This document shows, piece by piece, positions 19,885-31,809 of a stretch of DNA of 64,000 bases (the first letter of the stretch is position 1; each line of letters starts with the position of its first letter). Below the pieces are notes generated by a model. It worked only from the letters and a program-made list of their open reading frames with translations. It was not told the origin of the DNA and searched no databases. The position numbers and the translations under genes were made by a program. Origin of the DNA: Ancistrus triradiatus (lineage: Eukaryota; Chordata; Actinopteri; Siluriformes; Loricariidae); NCBI GenBank assembly GCA_025084515.1, contig JAJAGP010000249.1:248001-312000 (forward strand). Reading direction: 5' to 3'.

Positions 19885-20450
19885 GCTCATGGGTATTAGC
19901 ATGGTAAGGTGTTGGCAGAGAGGGGAGTGATCACCCACATCAATATTGTGCTCAATAACATTAGTACAGGTGGTACATCTGAAAACAATGAAGGAAACGT
20001 ATTGACTAATGCATCAAGCACTTGCTTACTCTCAGAAGACAAATACTCCAAATGCTCAAGAAGCTTAGTCAGTTCCATAGAATTACTAAAACATGCCCAA
20101 GGTAAGCAGTTCCACGCTAGTTTAAAGGACATCACAATTAGGGGTGTATCCTGCAGTAGAAGTGCCAATAGTATGGACTGGCAGAACAGCAGAAGGTAAC
20201 TAAGGGTCCACAGAGTGAGGGCGATCTCAAGTGTAATATTTCTTAAACAAGTTTGCATGACATATTTTTCCTTCACTCTGTAAGGACCAAGTCTGGAGAG
20301 AAGACCCAAACTCTGGCACCCAAACATGAACACCCTCTCCATGCTGAAATAGAAACAGCTTTTCTGTCATAACGCTGTTTCCTCTTCTCCTGGGATGAGA
20401 TAAGAGCAAGTGACATATGTCTCCATAGCTGGCCAAACAAAGTATTTCAA
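19885..20450 (-). pseudogene. Ty3 pol fragment, integrase before RT (Gmr1-like)
   Basis: On the minus strand, frames near 20436-20227 hold an integrase C-terminal piece ('VHVWVPEFGSSLQ', then a GPYRVKEK GPY/F-type motif, then a 'CHANLFKKYY' end). A second stretch, to 19900, reads 'SKQVLDALVNTFPSLFSDVP', the linker that precedes the reverse transcriptase core in fish Ty3 elements. Integrase upstream of RT is the order known for Gmr1-type elements of cod and other fish. Frames are broken by shifts and the RT itself is missing. It is unrelated to the gag-only elements as far as can be seen. Confidence 0.6.
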
Positions 20451-21110
20451 TGCATGCACATATGTCTTACAAATTCCAGTAAGACTGCAACAAGTGTGGT
20501 CATAGGTGAATGCCAGTACATGGTTGAGGTATGGACATGGTACTAAAACTTGCTACTGTTACTGTTACATGTTACTTTGACACGAGGGCCACTTCCTCAT
20601 CAATACTCCATCTTTGACAAAGTAAACCACAGAATTTCTGTGAAATTTCACACTACACCACAGATTGGAAACAGCAAGCCAAGGAAGACTCCTCTTTGTG
20701 AGTTTAAATGAGTTTCTCATGATTCTAAGGTAAAGTAGATTAAATTAGCCTCAACACTCAGGGAACCTTCTGCCCCCAGATGCATGAATTCATTTTCCAA
20801 AACTTCTTTTTCTCACAGTGGGTTGTCTGAACAAAAGAAGGAATCAGACATACGGAACACTTCCTTTTATTTCTTTTGCGCACGTGGCATTACAGAAGTA
20901 GGGAACACAGCAGGGTACTGCTGCTCTAATGAATCATCACTAGTAGAAAGCAGCAGGATCTGTCACAATCTCAGGCAGAGTGCATAACTGGCTATATGCT
21001 AGGTCATTCCCCAAAATTCTAGAAAAACCATCAAACTGGTAACTTAAACAGAAATTTTTACAAAACCAAATAACTCTACGAATCTACAAATACACATTTT
21101 GCGGAGGCAC
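20451..21110 (-). other. Possible upstream pol sequence; otherwise unassigned
   Basis: 20451-20560 may continue the integrase of the Ty3 fragment on the minus strand, but with many stops. The rest shows nothing I can support. Confidence 0.35.
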
Positions 21111-21119
21111 ATGAATGAC

Positions 21120-21430
21120 TCCAAGCTCATTAATTTATTAATTCACTTTCATTCATTCATTCACTTTATTATTCGCTTAATCCTTTACATGGTCGCATAA
21201 CAGCCAGTGCCTAGCTGGTGGCATAGGGCACAAGGCAGAACGGCAATCCATCGTAGGGGACACACACTCATACATTTTCACACTTTAGCCTAATCAATGA
21301 ACTAAAACATGTCTTTGGACTGTGGAAGGAAACCAAAGTATGGACGACATGCAGACTCTACACAGAAAGGACCCTGGTTGCTTCACCTGGGATTGAACCC
21401 AAGACCTTCTCACTGTGAGGTGACATTTTA
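21120..21430 (-). mobile_element. tRNA-derived SINE (DANA/HE1-like)
   Basis: On the plus strand it reads a 'cattcattcattcac' tail, 'catgtctttggactgtggaa', 'catgcagactctacacagaa', and near 21390 a B-box-like 'gggattgaaccc'. This is the reverse of a typical DANA/mermaid-type fish SINE, whose head lies at about 21420 and tail at 21120. Confidence 0.7.
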
Positions 21431-21831
21431 ATGCAGGACAGGATGCAATGAAATGACCAAGTTATGACAGACATAAAAGGCCGGTCAAGTGTAGTGGCAA
21501 AAACTCCAAAACAACATCAACTTAGTCAAAGCTGGCACAGGCAGGAGAGACAGGCATAGAGGAGTGGCTACTCCATGACAGAGATACAGGCTTTGTATCA
21601 GCTGCCCAGGCTTCGGACACCTTCTGTGCCTTTTCCCTCCTAACAAACATCTCCTTCTCACCAACAATACTAAATCTCTAGCGCCAATTCCTTTTGCCTG
21701 GATCAGCAAAACTGGATCCCCAGAAAGTGATTTGGGTCCTACATCAAACTCAGTTGACCCCAGAGATTGGGCAGGTTGAGAAATGGCATGCCCGCACACA
21801 GAGAAGGACATAAGTACCATAATTCGAATCA

Positions 21832-21904
21832 ATACACTCAGCATACAGACTGCTGTTAACACCTATGCTGCAGGTCTTAACAGCAGTCTGAATGCTGAGT
21901 GTAT
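21832..21904. repeat. 28-bp near-perfect hairpin
   Basis: Arms 21832-21859 and 21877-21904 pair along 28 bp with one mismatch, around a 17-nt loop. The arms contain 'cagactgctgttaa'. No larger element is apparent around it. It lies within the 32-kb tomosyn intron. Confidence 0.9.
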
Positions 21905-24092
21905 GGCTGTTGTTGAAGTCAAATACTTGCTCATACTGTAAATACAACTGTAAATATGTTGCATTGTCACATGAAAGACAGCTTCTCATTTCATAAATGT
22001 GTTTGAGTGAGAGAGAGGATGCAGGTTAAGTAGGGACTTAGCAAATCAGTGTGCTGCACACAGTTTGACAGTGAAATGAATTAATCCATCTTAAACAGTA
22101 AAAAAAAAGATAATATGTGGTGGTCAATGCTGACATTAAATAAGTCAATGTATGGGAAACACTGCTGTATCTTGGCTACTTAGTCAATATCTCACAGCAT
22201 TGCAAAGCATTGCTAAGTATGGTATATGACGTGATGTTCAGACAATGTTCAGATCACATAATGTGCAATTTCTGAAATTTCACAGAACGTATCATGAATT
22301 TAAGCAATGCATACCAGTAACATTTGGTTGCGCTAGCGAAACGCAACCAAAAAGCTATGTGTAATCTACTGTACATAAATTCTATAAACTCTTATTTTCC
22401 TCAGGAATCAGCTATAATAAAAACTGTGTAATAGATTACTTTGTCAGATTACATATGTTGTGTAAAGTTCTTTAAATTATCTACTTTATCGTTTGTATTG
22501 GAGCAGCAGAGACTTCATTAACTTTTTGGATGAATTTTAGAAATGTTGAAAGTATACTCTGATCTCAACGATCAGCTGTAATTTGATAAACATTAACTTA
22601 ATTCATTGTAAATAATCCATTTCTCCTTCTTTCATTTTTACTTCCGTTATGATATCAGAATCACTCATGTGTTGTCATGCTCTATAATGTGCTGCATATA
22701 GAACATAGATTTACAATACATGCAAAATAGAATGAAATGCAAAATAATATCAGCACTATTACCAGCATTTTTACATTGTGGTGAAAACTGAATTTCTGAA
22801 TATACATTAATATACATATCTTTAAAACAATAGTGATGGAAAATCCTGTACTAAACTTGCACAAAGGTTTGGTAAGAATGATTAATGACCAGGAAATTAT
22901 GCAAAACAATCAATAAACCAATCACACAGAACCTGTCAGGTGTTGGTACATTGGATACTAATTTGTGCAGGAATTGGACCAGATTCATGCAGTAGCATCA
23001 TCCATCATACTTATAAGCAGGTTAAGTAGGAAATAAAGACCAACACTCCACAATTCACTCCTGTCTCAGTTCATCATGTCTCCTTCTATTTCTCCCAGCT
23101 TCATCTGCTCCGTTCATAGAGACCTCTGGGAGCCCCATACAGCCAGGGTGATTAGATATGTGGCATATGAGACACTGCACAGATCACTTTACTAGTAAGG
23201 GTGAGAATACTAATAAAGCACCTGACTGTTTTAATGTTTAGCTAGTTGTTGATGAACACCACATGAATGTGTATGGTGAAAACATGAATTTATAATGCAC
23301 TTACTTTGAAATAGCTTGAACGAAGTTTATTGTAACACCAAGCTTGATTATTGTGATAAAATTTGTGCACAGATAAATATTTTACGTTGAAGTTGACAGC
23401 CCTAGTTTTATTACAATATATACTTTTCTTCCATTTATTTCAGAAAACATTTACCATTACAGTCCTTGGCCTTATTTAAAGCTCTCATTTATTTTAACAG
23501 TTATACTGAAAGTAAGGGTCAATATTCACTGCCTGTTGTGGAAGACATCAGCAGCAGGCATTTTCATTACAGGAACATGGATACAGTGTGGACAGGACTC
23601 ACCCAAAGAAATATTCTGTCTCATCGACATAATGAGAAATTATTTATAAAAAGAGATTATAGGTTATTTTGTACATTTCCTCAAACTGACTGCTGACCAT
23701 AAAAAGATACACCCTTATGTACAGGCCATTTCAAAAGTACTTAAGAAAGCAGTCACCATAATGACTACAAGCAGTATCACTACAAGTATTACTACAAGTA
23801 GTGTCACAGCCATGTTATTTAGAATTTATACTAAATTATATTATAGCTTTTGTAGAAGAGCATATTTAGAAATTTTATATGACTAATTTTTCTGCATCTA
23901 AGAGGCCTAATTTAGAGACAAGTGTATCAGACATGCTTGAATAGCTTGCTAGCTAGGTTCCAAGCCATTTCTCTGCTTGACTAAGTAATTTACTGCTTCC
24001 ATAATGGATTATCTCCCCCTTGTTATATCAGCTTTTATTTTGAAAGCATGTATGCAGGTTTATTTAAAAATGGTCTGCCACTGATACTGGTC
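21905..24092. other. Intron sequence, little structure
   Basis: AT-rich. There is a 10-bp perfect stem at 22323-22332/22342-22351 with a 9-nt loop. About 23937-24050 is similar to 26766-26935 (shared 'gcttgctagctaggtt' and 'cattgttatatcagc'-like stretches), an unnamed old repeat. No gene was seen. Confidence 0.5.
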
Positions 24093-24237
24093 TACAGTGG
24101 GGCAAAAAAGTATTTAGTCAGCCACTGATTGTGCAGGTTCTCCTACTTAGAAAGATGAGAGAGGTCCGTAATTTTCATCATAGGTACACTTAATCATGGT
24201 GGAAAATAAGTATTTGGTCAATAACAAAAGTTCAACT

Positions 24238-24473
24238 TAGATTTATCATCTATGCCGCCCAAGGAGGTTGGGTCCCTTTTTGAGTCTTGGTCCTCCTAAG
24301 GTTTCTTCCTATAACTCAGGGAGTTTTTCCTTGCCACTGTCGCCCTAGGCTTGCTCAATTTGGGATTGGACGTAGTTATTAGGAGATAATCTAAACTTGT
24401 AAAGTTGCTTTGAGACAATGCTCCATTGTAAAAAAAAAGCGCTATATAAATAAATCTGACTTGACTTGACTTG
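24238..24473 (+). mobile_element. Retroposon (LINE/SINE-type 3' tail) inside Tc1
   Basis: It is flanked by AACT at 24234-24237 and 24474-24477. The body 'ggtttcttcct...gggagtttttccttgccact' and the end 'aagcgctatataaataaatc', then TGACT repeats, is a well-known fish retroposon tail. A near-identical copy is at 39298-39515. Confidence 0.75.
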
Positions 24474-24872
24474 AACTCAATACTTTGTAACATAAGCTTT
24501 GTTGGCAATGACAGAGGTCAAACGTTTCCTGTATGTCTTCACCAGGTTTGCACACACTGTAGCTGGTATTTTGGACCATTCCTCCATGCAGATCTCCTCT
24601 AGAGCAGTGATGTTTTGGAGGTGTCGCAGGGCAACATGAACTTCACAAATTTTCTATGGGGTTGAGGTCTGGAGACTGGCTAGGCCACTACAGCACCTTG
24701 AAATGCTTTTTACAAAGCCACTCCTTCGTTGCCCGAGCGGTGCTTAAAATCTCACGATACATGGCCCCGTTCATTCTTCCCTTAACATGGATCAGTCGTC
24801 CTTTGCAGAAAAACAGCCCCAAAACATGTTTCCACATGCTTCACAGTAGGTATGCTGTTCTTGGTATGCGAC

Positions 24873-25379
24873 TCAGCATCCTTTTTCCTCCAGTTGAGTT
24901 GCTACCAAAAAGTTTGGTATTTTGGTTTCATCTGACCACATGATATTCTTCCAATTCTCTTCTGGATCATCCATATGCTCTCTGGCAAACTTCAGATGAG
25001 CCTGGAGATGTACTGGCTTAAGCAGGGGGACATGCCTGGCACTGCAGGATCCGAGTCCCTCTCGGCGTAGTGTGTTACTGATGGTAACTGGTCCCAGGTC
25101 TCTGCAGGTCATTCATCAGGTCCCTCCGTGTAGTTCTGGGGTTTTTGCTCATCGTTCTCATGATCATTTTGACCCCACGGGATGAGATCTTGCGTGGGGC
25201 CCCAGATCGAGGGAGATTATCAATGGTCTTGTATGTCTTCCATTTTCTTACAATTGCTCCCACAGTTCATTTATTCACACCAACCTGCTTGCCTATTGTA
25301 GATTCACTCTTTCCAGCCTGCTGCAAGTCTACAATTTTCTTCCAGTTGTCCTTCGACAGCTCTTTGGTCTTGGCCATGG
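24873..25379 (-). pseudogene. Tc1 transposase (second family), broken
   Basis: It begins at the ATG at 25379 with M-A-K-T-K-E-L-S, the DNA-binding N-terminus. After about 35 codons a TGA replaces the Ser of 'NKST'. Further frames cover 'RKWKTYKTIDNLPRSGAPRK' and 'HMDDPEENWKNIMWSDETK', which includes the first catalytic Asp. A deletion right after removes most of the catalytic domain; the second and third catalytic residues are not encoded. It cannot act, though the terminal repeats could still be moved by a relative. Confidence 0.85.
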
Positions 25380-25734
25380 TTGAGTTTGGAGTCTGACTGT
25401 TTGAGGCCTTGGACAGGTGTCTTTTATACAGATAACAAGGTCAAACAGGTGCCATTAATACAGGTAACGAGTGGAGGACAGAAGAGCTTCTTAAAGAAGA
25501 AGTTACAGGTCTGTGAGAGCCAGAAATCTTGCTTGTTTGTGGGTGACCAAATACCTATTTTTATACCCATGATTTATAATTAAATTATTTACAAATCCTA
25601 CAATGTAATTTTTTTCATTTTGTCTCTCATAGTTAAAGTGTATTTCTGATGAAAATTACAGACCTCTCTCAACTTTCTAAGTAGGAGAACTTGCACAATC
25701 AGTGGCTGACTAACTACTTTTTTGATCCACTGTA

Positions 25735-27194
25735 TTCTCCATAACAGGGCTCGCTACATCCACCACAACCATATATTTAGTTAACTCCAATTTGATGACT
25801 TGAAGAATAATAATCTATCTCTACTTATTTAGGAATTAGATTTATCACAGACTTGGCAGACTTCATGATGGCTCTTCATTTCTCAAAACTATCCCTAAGA
25901 ATCATGGTTGCTATATGTCACTGAAATCAAGTTCGATAGTAAAACACAATTATTGGCTATACAGAAGGTGTTTGGCATAAAAAGGATAGGCATAAAGAAA
26001 ATAATCTAATCAATAATGTTGAGTATGTGAGTATGACAGAGGGTTTGTGGTGATCTGGGGCTTTTTTTCTCCCAAGGGACTTGGGATCCTTGTTAGGACA
26101 GACAGCAGTTATGTTGGTATAGAGAGGTCACACCACACACATTTTGGGATGACAGTAAACAACATGATGCTTTTTTTCTAAAATATTTTGCTTGTTGTTT
26201 ATGTATTGGTGGTTAACTTTATTGCATATAATTAAGTGCAATTTAATGGTAATTAAACAGAAAGACCTTACAACCTTTTCTACTCATCTTAATTAAGGTG
26301 CCAGTAATTCTGGAGGTGACTATGTAAAAACAATTCAGGGGTCATTTGAGATTAATAATTAGGAACTGACATTGGTGCACACTGTTGTATTACCACTTAC
26401 GATGCTCTGTCAATAACTGGTTTTGGAAAACCTTCTGTATAATGCAATGTACAGTATTCAATTAGTCAAGTTGTCTTAATGGGCACTTAGACCCTGCATG
26501 TAAAACAGATGTAATTTCTTTGAAATGTGCTTAGAGGCAGATGAAATGTAAAGTAAAGTGTTTTAGTCAAGTAATACGATTTTCTTCTGGTACCATGTTC
26601 TGCCTTGAAGGCTAAGCATTCAAGTGTATACAAATGTGAGTCCTCAGTGTTAGTCCAGCAAAACTATGGAAACTATGTAGTTCACCGGATCAGAAATCTG
26701 ATCACGTGTCAAATCAAAATAACGAAATAGTATGAGCACTATGTGTGAATAGTGCTATTTATCTAAGATGGTCTGCTTGACTAGCCTGCTAGCTAGGTTA
26801 CAAGCAGTCACTATACTTGGCTAACCAGCTAGCCAATTGCTTTACAAGCACTATTGTAAGTAGTATTCTGCTGCCATCATGTTTTTTCTTTTCCCCATTG
26901 TTATATCAGCATTTACTTTGAATCTACTTTTGAATACCTCCACGTTTGATTACTTCGGTAATGATAGCCTATTCCAAACAATTTTGGTAGGTTATTTTAT
27001 ATAATGACAATGCAATTTTTTAGAGCAAAAGACTCAGTGGTGGCCAGAGCATTTGATTCTACAAACATTGAAAATCTAAGCGCCAAATATATTAGTAACA
27101 GGAAATAACAGTAACAATGTGTCAGTCTGTAGGAGTTCAGTTTGATGATTAGTCTTAAAGCTTAAATTACATATAGTTTACATTAAGATATGCT
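25735..27194. other. Intron sequence, little structure
   Basis: AT-rich, no open frame of note. The unnamed repeat shared with 23937-24050 lies at about 26766-26935. Confidence 0.5.
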
Positions 27195-27305
27195 AGAGTT
27201 AAGGTGCTTGACCAGAAGATCCAGGGTTCAAGCCCTAGCACTGCTAACCTGCCACTTTTTGGCCTCCGAGATAAGCCCTTAAACCACAGTTGAGCCCTTG
27301 CAACA
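27195..27305 (+). mobile_element. tRNA-derived SINE head fragment
   Basis: 'gatccagggttcaagcccta' is a clear B box in a tRNA-like head, related to 38487-38648. The tail is missing. Confidence 0.55.
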
Positions 27306-27316
27306 AAAAAATATAT

Positions 27317-28020
27317 ACAGTGGTACCTCAGTTCTCAACCACCTTGGAACTCATCAAATTTGGTGAGAAACGTTTGTCTTGGTTCTCATTGTTTGCTAAG
27401 TACTCATCACACTTCCTTAAACTTGTATGAGTCCAGCCACGCAACTCATTTCAGCCAAAACTCGATTTACGATTCATGATTCAGTACACAGTGGGTCAGT
27501 GATTCAGTCTCACAATAGCTCTTACCTAGCATAGATCTGTGCTGTGTTTATCATGTTTTTATTTATTTTTACATCTACAGTACTGTATTCTTAGTGCAAA
27601 TAAGTCTCCACTAACCTAAAAAGGATGGTATTGACAGTCAGTCGAAATTTAAATTCTGTCATGAATCCTACAGAACACAGGCTGAGCAGTTAGCATTAGC
27701 AGCTATGCTAGTTTTCACTTTCAATTTATTACTCACTAAATTACATGAGATTTTTGAACACTTTATTATAAAATAAGCTTTGTGTAATGATTTTGGTCAA
27801 CTGTAGGTTACTGAAAGTGTTTTAAACATTAACTTACTTATCATTATTTATTATAGTATCCTTTCCATATCTCTGCTATGATACAGCATAGCCTGCGCTA
27901 CTTGTTAAACTACTCATTAAACTTGTTGAACACTTGTTAAACTCATTGGTTCCTGATTCATTTAGCTTATGATGGATTTGTCGGAACACTATTCCTTCAT
28001 AAATCAGGGAACATCTGTAC
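27317..28020 (+). mobile_element. Tigger/pogo-like DNA transposon remnant
   Basis: It opens after TA with 'cagtggtacctcagttctca', a Tigger-type terminal repeat. It ends near 28018 in a worn inverse ('atcagggaacatctgta'). No transposase frame remains. 27470-27530 shares 75 bp, in reverse, with the 3' LTR of E1. Confidence 0.6.
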
Positions 28021-29282
28021 AATACAACTCCATTATTACATGTAACACCTTATACAGTGTGGATTTTCTGGAGGTCTAGAATGGATTAATTCAATTTACA
28101 TCGTTCCTGTGATTAACATTAGCCCTAAAAATGTAGTCTTTATGCAGATTACTTACTAGAGCACTGTATTGATTTACTGTACTAGTTCCAGATCTTGGAG
28201 TTTGTGTTGCATTTTGGTTGTATAACCTGATAATTCGGTCTGGTTCTGTATTGATTACAGAAGAATTAATTTGGCTACAAATCCAGGCTCATTTCCCCTT
28301 CCTCAGATGGAGGACTGCATTAATAATTCAGGTTCTGCTTAATTTATAAAGCTTGACTAGCCAAAAGCTAAATGGCTATTGGCAAGATCTCTTAATCTTA
28401 CATGCTTTAGAAATTTCTGCTTTCATAAACAGATAACAATAACTGCCAAAAATAACAGATAAGTGCCAGCATCATTCTTAGCTTATAACTTCACAGAAAC
28501 CAGATACACATTAACCTTTGACATCAACATATTAAATATAATTTATCATTCATCATGACTCAGCATATTGTTTGAGCTTATAACATCAAAAAGCCCACAC
28601 TTAAGAACCCAGTTTTCCACGTTGACCTGCAGTCAGAATAACTGATTATGAACTTTGACACCAAACTGTCAAATCTGACATAATTACATAATGTGCAGGT
28701 AATGTGAAAATCTATTGTGCTTTTTCTACTGGTTGTGTGCCATAATATCATGCAGTTGCACATACCCAACATGTTGGCAGTTTAGAGTTTAATATGTTGT
28801 ATTACATATTCATGTTATTAATCATTATTACGTTAAATTCTAGCAGTCTTTTGCATGGCTTACAGACTGACAATATTACGTCCCAGTATACGGTTGGGAT
28901 GGCAGACTAGGAAAGGGAAGGAGAGAAACTAATCAACAATGCTCATCACCAAACACAACCCCAAAGAATACATAAAAATATATAAAACCAGCGTGCAAAA
29001 TCCTACAGACAGAAGCAAATAATTAGGGTCATAATTGGAGCAAGTAGGCACCAGAGTCACCAGTACTAAATATAACAGCCCACAAGGGAACACGAATCAA
29101 AGCAAAAATGAGCGACACACGCAAGCACACCAATGTTTCAAAATGAGTTTCAAGAAATGAGCTTAAGAGCATTTATCAAAGCAAATTTTCAAAGCAAGTT
29201 TTCCAAAGAGGTTTAAATTAACATGAAGCGAACAACTAAGGATGCCACATGGAGACTCCAAAACCATGGAAGCAGCACATAC
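28021..29282. other. Intron sequence, no feature seen
   Basis: No gene, terminal repeat or SINE could be supported. AT-rich. Confidence 0.5.
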
Positions 29283-29440
29283 AACGCTGATAAACACAAA
29301 GACTCTTTGGTGTTATGAATTAAAACACTTCTTTGTTTGTGGATGCTGGCTGTTTTGTGGTGAACAGCACTATGGGTTATCACTTTGAGCTTGAGTCATT
29401 GTAGATGAACTGAATAGAATGATGGCAGCGGCCTCTGACA
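29283..29440 (+). repeat. Unnamed repeat, copy A (inverted pair)
   Basis: It matches the reverse complement of about 35395-35555 ('agactctttggtgttatgaa' and 'ggtgaacagcactatgggtt' in both). The family is not recognised. 29441-30084 holds nothing else supported. Confidence 0.65.
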
Positions 29441-30084
29441 TGCTTAGGCTCACATGAGATGTCCACACACAGAAAGAGACAACAATACAATTACTTGAAT
29501 GATCTGAAGTGCAGGTCATACCAGTTAAATAGGATTTCAGCAAATGGTGGTTCTTATCTGAAGTCTTTTGATCACTTAAATAAAAATATGTTGGGATTTT
29601 TAAAAAAAGAAAAAGACAAGGTGCTCATATCAGAATATCAGCAGGCTTCATATAGGCCTTTACCTCACACCCTTATTGCATTTTGGGAGATTTGGTAAGT
29701 TGTGTTTACCTCAGGCTTTACAAATCAAGAAATGAAGAGAGTTTACCAATTGTTTTCACAGTGTTTAGTGCAGTTTTTCAAATGCTGGTGGAAAGTCACC
29801 TAAGGAAGCACTATACTTTGAAAAACTATATGGATACAGAAGAAAGATATTTAGAATAATATCAAAAATATCAATGGGGTCAATCTCTATGACCTTCTAA
29901 ACAACAAATAAAATAACATTAGTCATATTGACTAAATAAGAGTGGTAGCAGAATAAGTTTGTTGGACTTATTTAATACCACTTTCAGCATCAGTGGCTAT
30001 TCACGACAGACACAAGTTTAATACCTAAGGTTACATCAAAACTAGTCATACATATGGAGATTGGGCCAATTTAGCATAATAAGT

Positions 30085-30235
30085 TAACCTAATCCATGTG
30101 TTTGGACAGTGGGAGGAAAACAGAGGACCCGACATAAACAGACGCAGTCATGGGAGGACATGCAGACTCCACACAGACGGAGTCCGAGGTCAGGATCGAA
30201 CCAGGGACGCTTGAGTCATGAGGCGACTGCTGGCG
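30085..30235 (-). mobile_element. tRNA-derived SINE (DANA/HE1-like), partial
   Basis: 'gtgtttggacagtgggagga', 'catgcagactccacacagac' and 'ggatcgaaccaggg' in order are the reverse of the SINE head and core, as at 21120-21430. Confidence 0.65.
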
Positions 30236-30511
30236 TTCCTGCCCAGATACAGTAAGCAGAACTGTAGTGCCAGTTCCAAAATTCACTACTTTCAAAGTTG
30301 ATATTAGACTTAAACATGTATGCTGTCTGTGTATGTATGCTGTCTGTAATATACAAACTAGTGTGATTTAATGACTTTAACTGAAAACAGTAGTCATACC
30401 TGTAGCTGTACCTGTATTATAAGTCAGCAAGTCAGACAAGTCAATCAAGTTAAAATGGTCTGCTAGATAAACAAATGTAACTGTGAAGTGGAATACACTG
30501 TATATCTGTAT

Positions 30512-30561
30512 CGTGTGTGTGTGTGTGTGTGTGTGCGTGTGTGTGTCTGCGTGTGTGTGTG
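30512..30561 (+). repeat. (TG)n microsatellite, interrupted
   Basis: About 50 bp of TG with CG and CTG interruptions. Confidence 0.95.
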
Positions 30562-30818
30562 CCTTGTATTTCTATGCTTGTGATAGGAAAACCTGGTAAT
30601 TGTGACATGTGATGACTGTTTTGCTAGTCCTCACTTTTTTATTTTATTTTTATTTATTTATTTTTTTTTACAAAAACTGGTAACTTTCATGTGAAAAACC
30701 AAAAGAGCTAAAAGATTTGCTTTAGAATACCAAGATTAAGGTTAGGTGTAGGTGTAGCATTAATTAGCTATAGCAATCATTATGTCAATGGAAAGTCCCC
30801 GCCAGAATCGTGAGACAA

Positions 30819-30820
<2 letters not shown>

Positions 30821-30870
<50 letters not shown>
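30821..30870 (+). repeat. (GT)25 microsatellite
   Basis: Fifty bases of perfect GT. 30871-31227 is otherwise unassigned intron. Confidence 0.97.
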
Positions 30871-30873
<3 letters not shown>

Positions 30874-31227
30874 TGTTTGTATGTTTGTTTGTGTGCTTAT
30901 GAGCTGTCATTGTCTCTGACAAGACTGTGAGTATCAGGGGCTTTATTTGTTTGCTCCAGTCAGAATGACGACGTGATGATCATTCTCATCAATTACCGAG
31001 GGCAGGAAGAAGCTCATTAGCTCCACAGGGCTCTGCCAGCATACACAGTGATGCCCTCAATCCACCAGCTTCACTGCGGCAAACACACCACAGTGACAGA
31101 CAGACAACTGGGAGGGGTTGGAATATATGTTAGCTATGGTAAATATGACTATTCAGTGGTAATCAAATATTACACAACATAGGAGTTAGTCAGGTATCAA
31201 AGGCTAAAGTGAGTTATGTCCGAAACT

Positions 31228-31242
31228 GTCTCTCTCTCTCTC

Positions 31243-31279
<37 letters not shown>

Positions 31280-31295
31280 CTGTCTCTCTCACGCT

Positions 31296-31352
<57 letters not shown>
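31228..31352 (+). repeat. (CT)n-(CA)n compound microsatellite
   Basis: A CT tract to about 31290 with a short break, then CA from 31299 to 31352. The open frame across it is an artefact. 31353-31809 shows no gene. Confidence 0.95.
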
Positions 31353-31356
<4 letters not shown>

Positions 31357-31809
31357 GACATTTTACCTGAGGCACTTTCCCCCAGTCCACATAAACTCAG
31401 TGATCTCTCTCAGTCATCACTCTCTCTCTCTCTTGTTCTTTCCTGATATTGCAACAGCCACATGCAATGTTTGTTGCACTTCCCTAATATTGCCAATTTA
31501 CCAACTGCTTACAGGAAAATATTCATATCCCACTTCTCCATCCCTCAGACAGACATTTTTCATACAACATTCAAGATGGTGCATAACACTCAGAAAGCAC
31601 ACCTACCAGGAAGATTACAGTAAAAGCTCTTTATTGTCAAAGCAAATGTGTGTACCATCACAATTCAGGCTGTGTATACACTGGGAGCTATAAAGAATTA
31701 GCTATATGCCATTTTTGTTGCAAAAACTAGTACAAAAACATATTTAAACATTGAAGATGCACTGTATTGGTTATAAAATATTTAGCAATAGCAGTACTTT
31801 TCTTTTTTA

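Larger units (their letters stand above)
24095..25732 (-). mobile_element. Tc1-like transposon (second family) with retroposon inside
   Basis: Outer ends 'cagtggggcaaaaaagtatt' (24095) and 'gatccactg' (25732) are bordered by TA. Inner terminal motifs include 'gaaaataagtatttggtca'. Without the insert at 24238-24473 it is about 1.4 kb, so some body is deleted. Transposase on the minus strand. Copies of the same family are at 56163-57427 and 60763-60815. Confidence 0.88.

Noticed and set aside
31216..31446. Open frame with Ser/Leu/His repeats
   Set aside because: It translates a CT/CA microsatellite.
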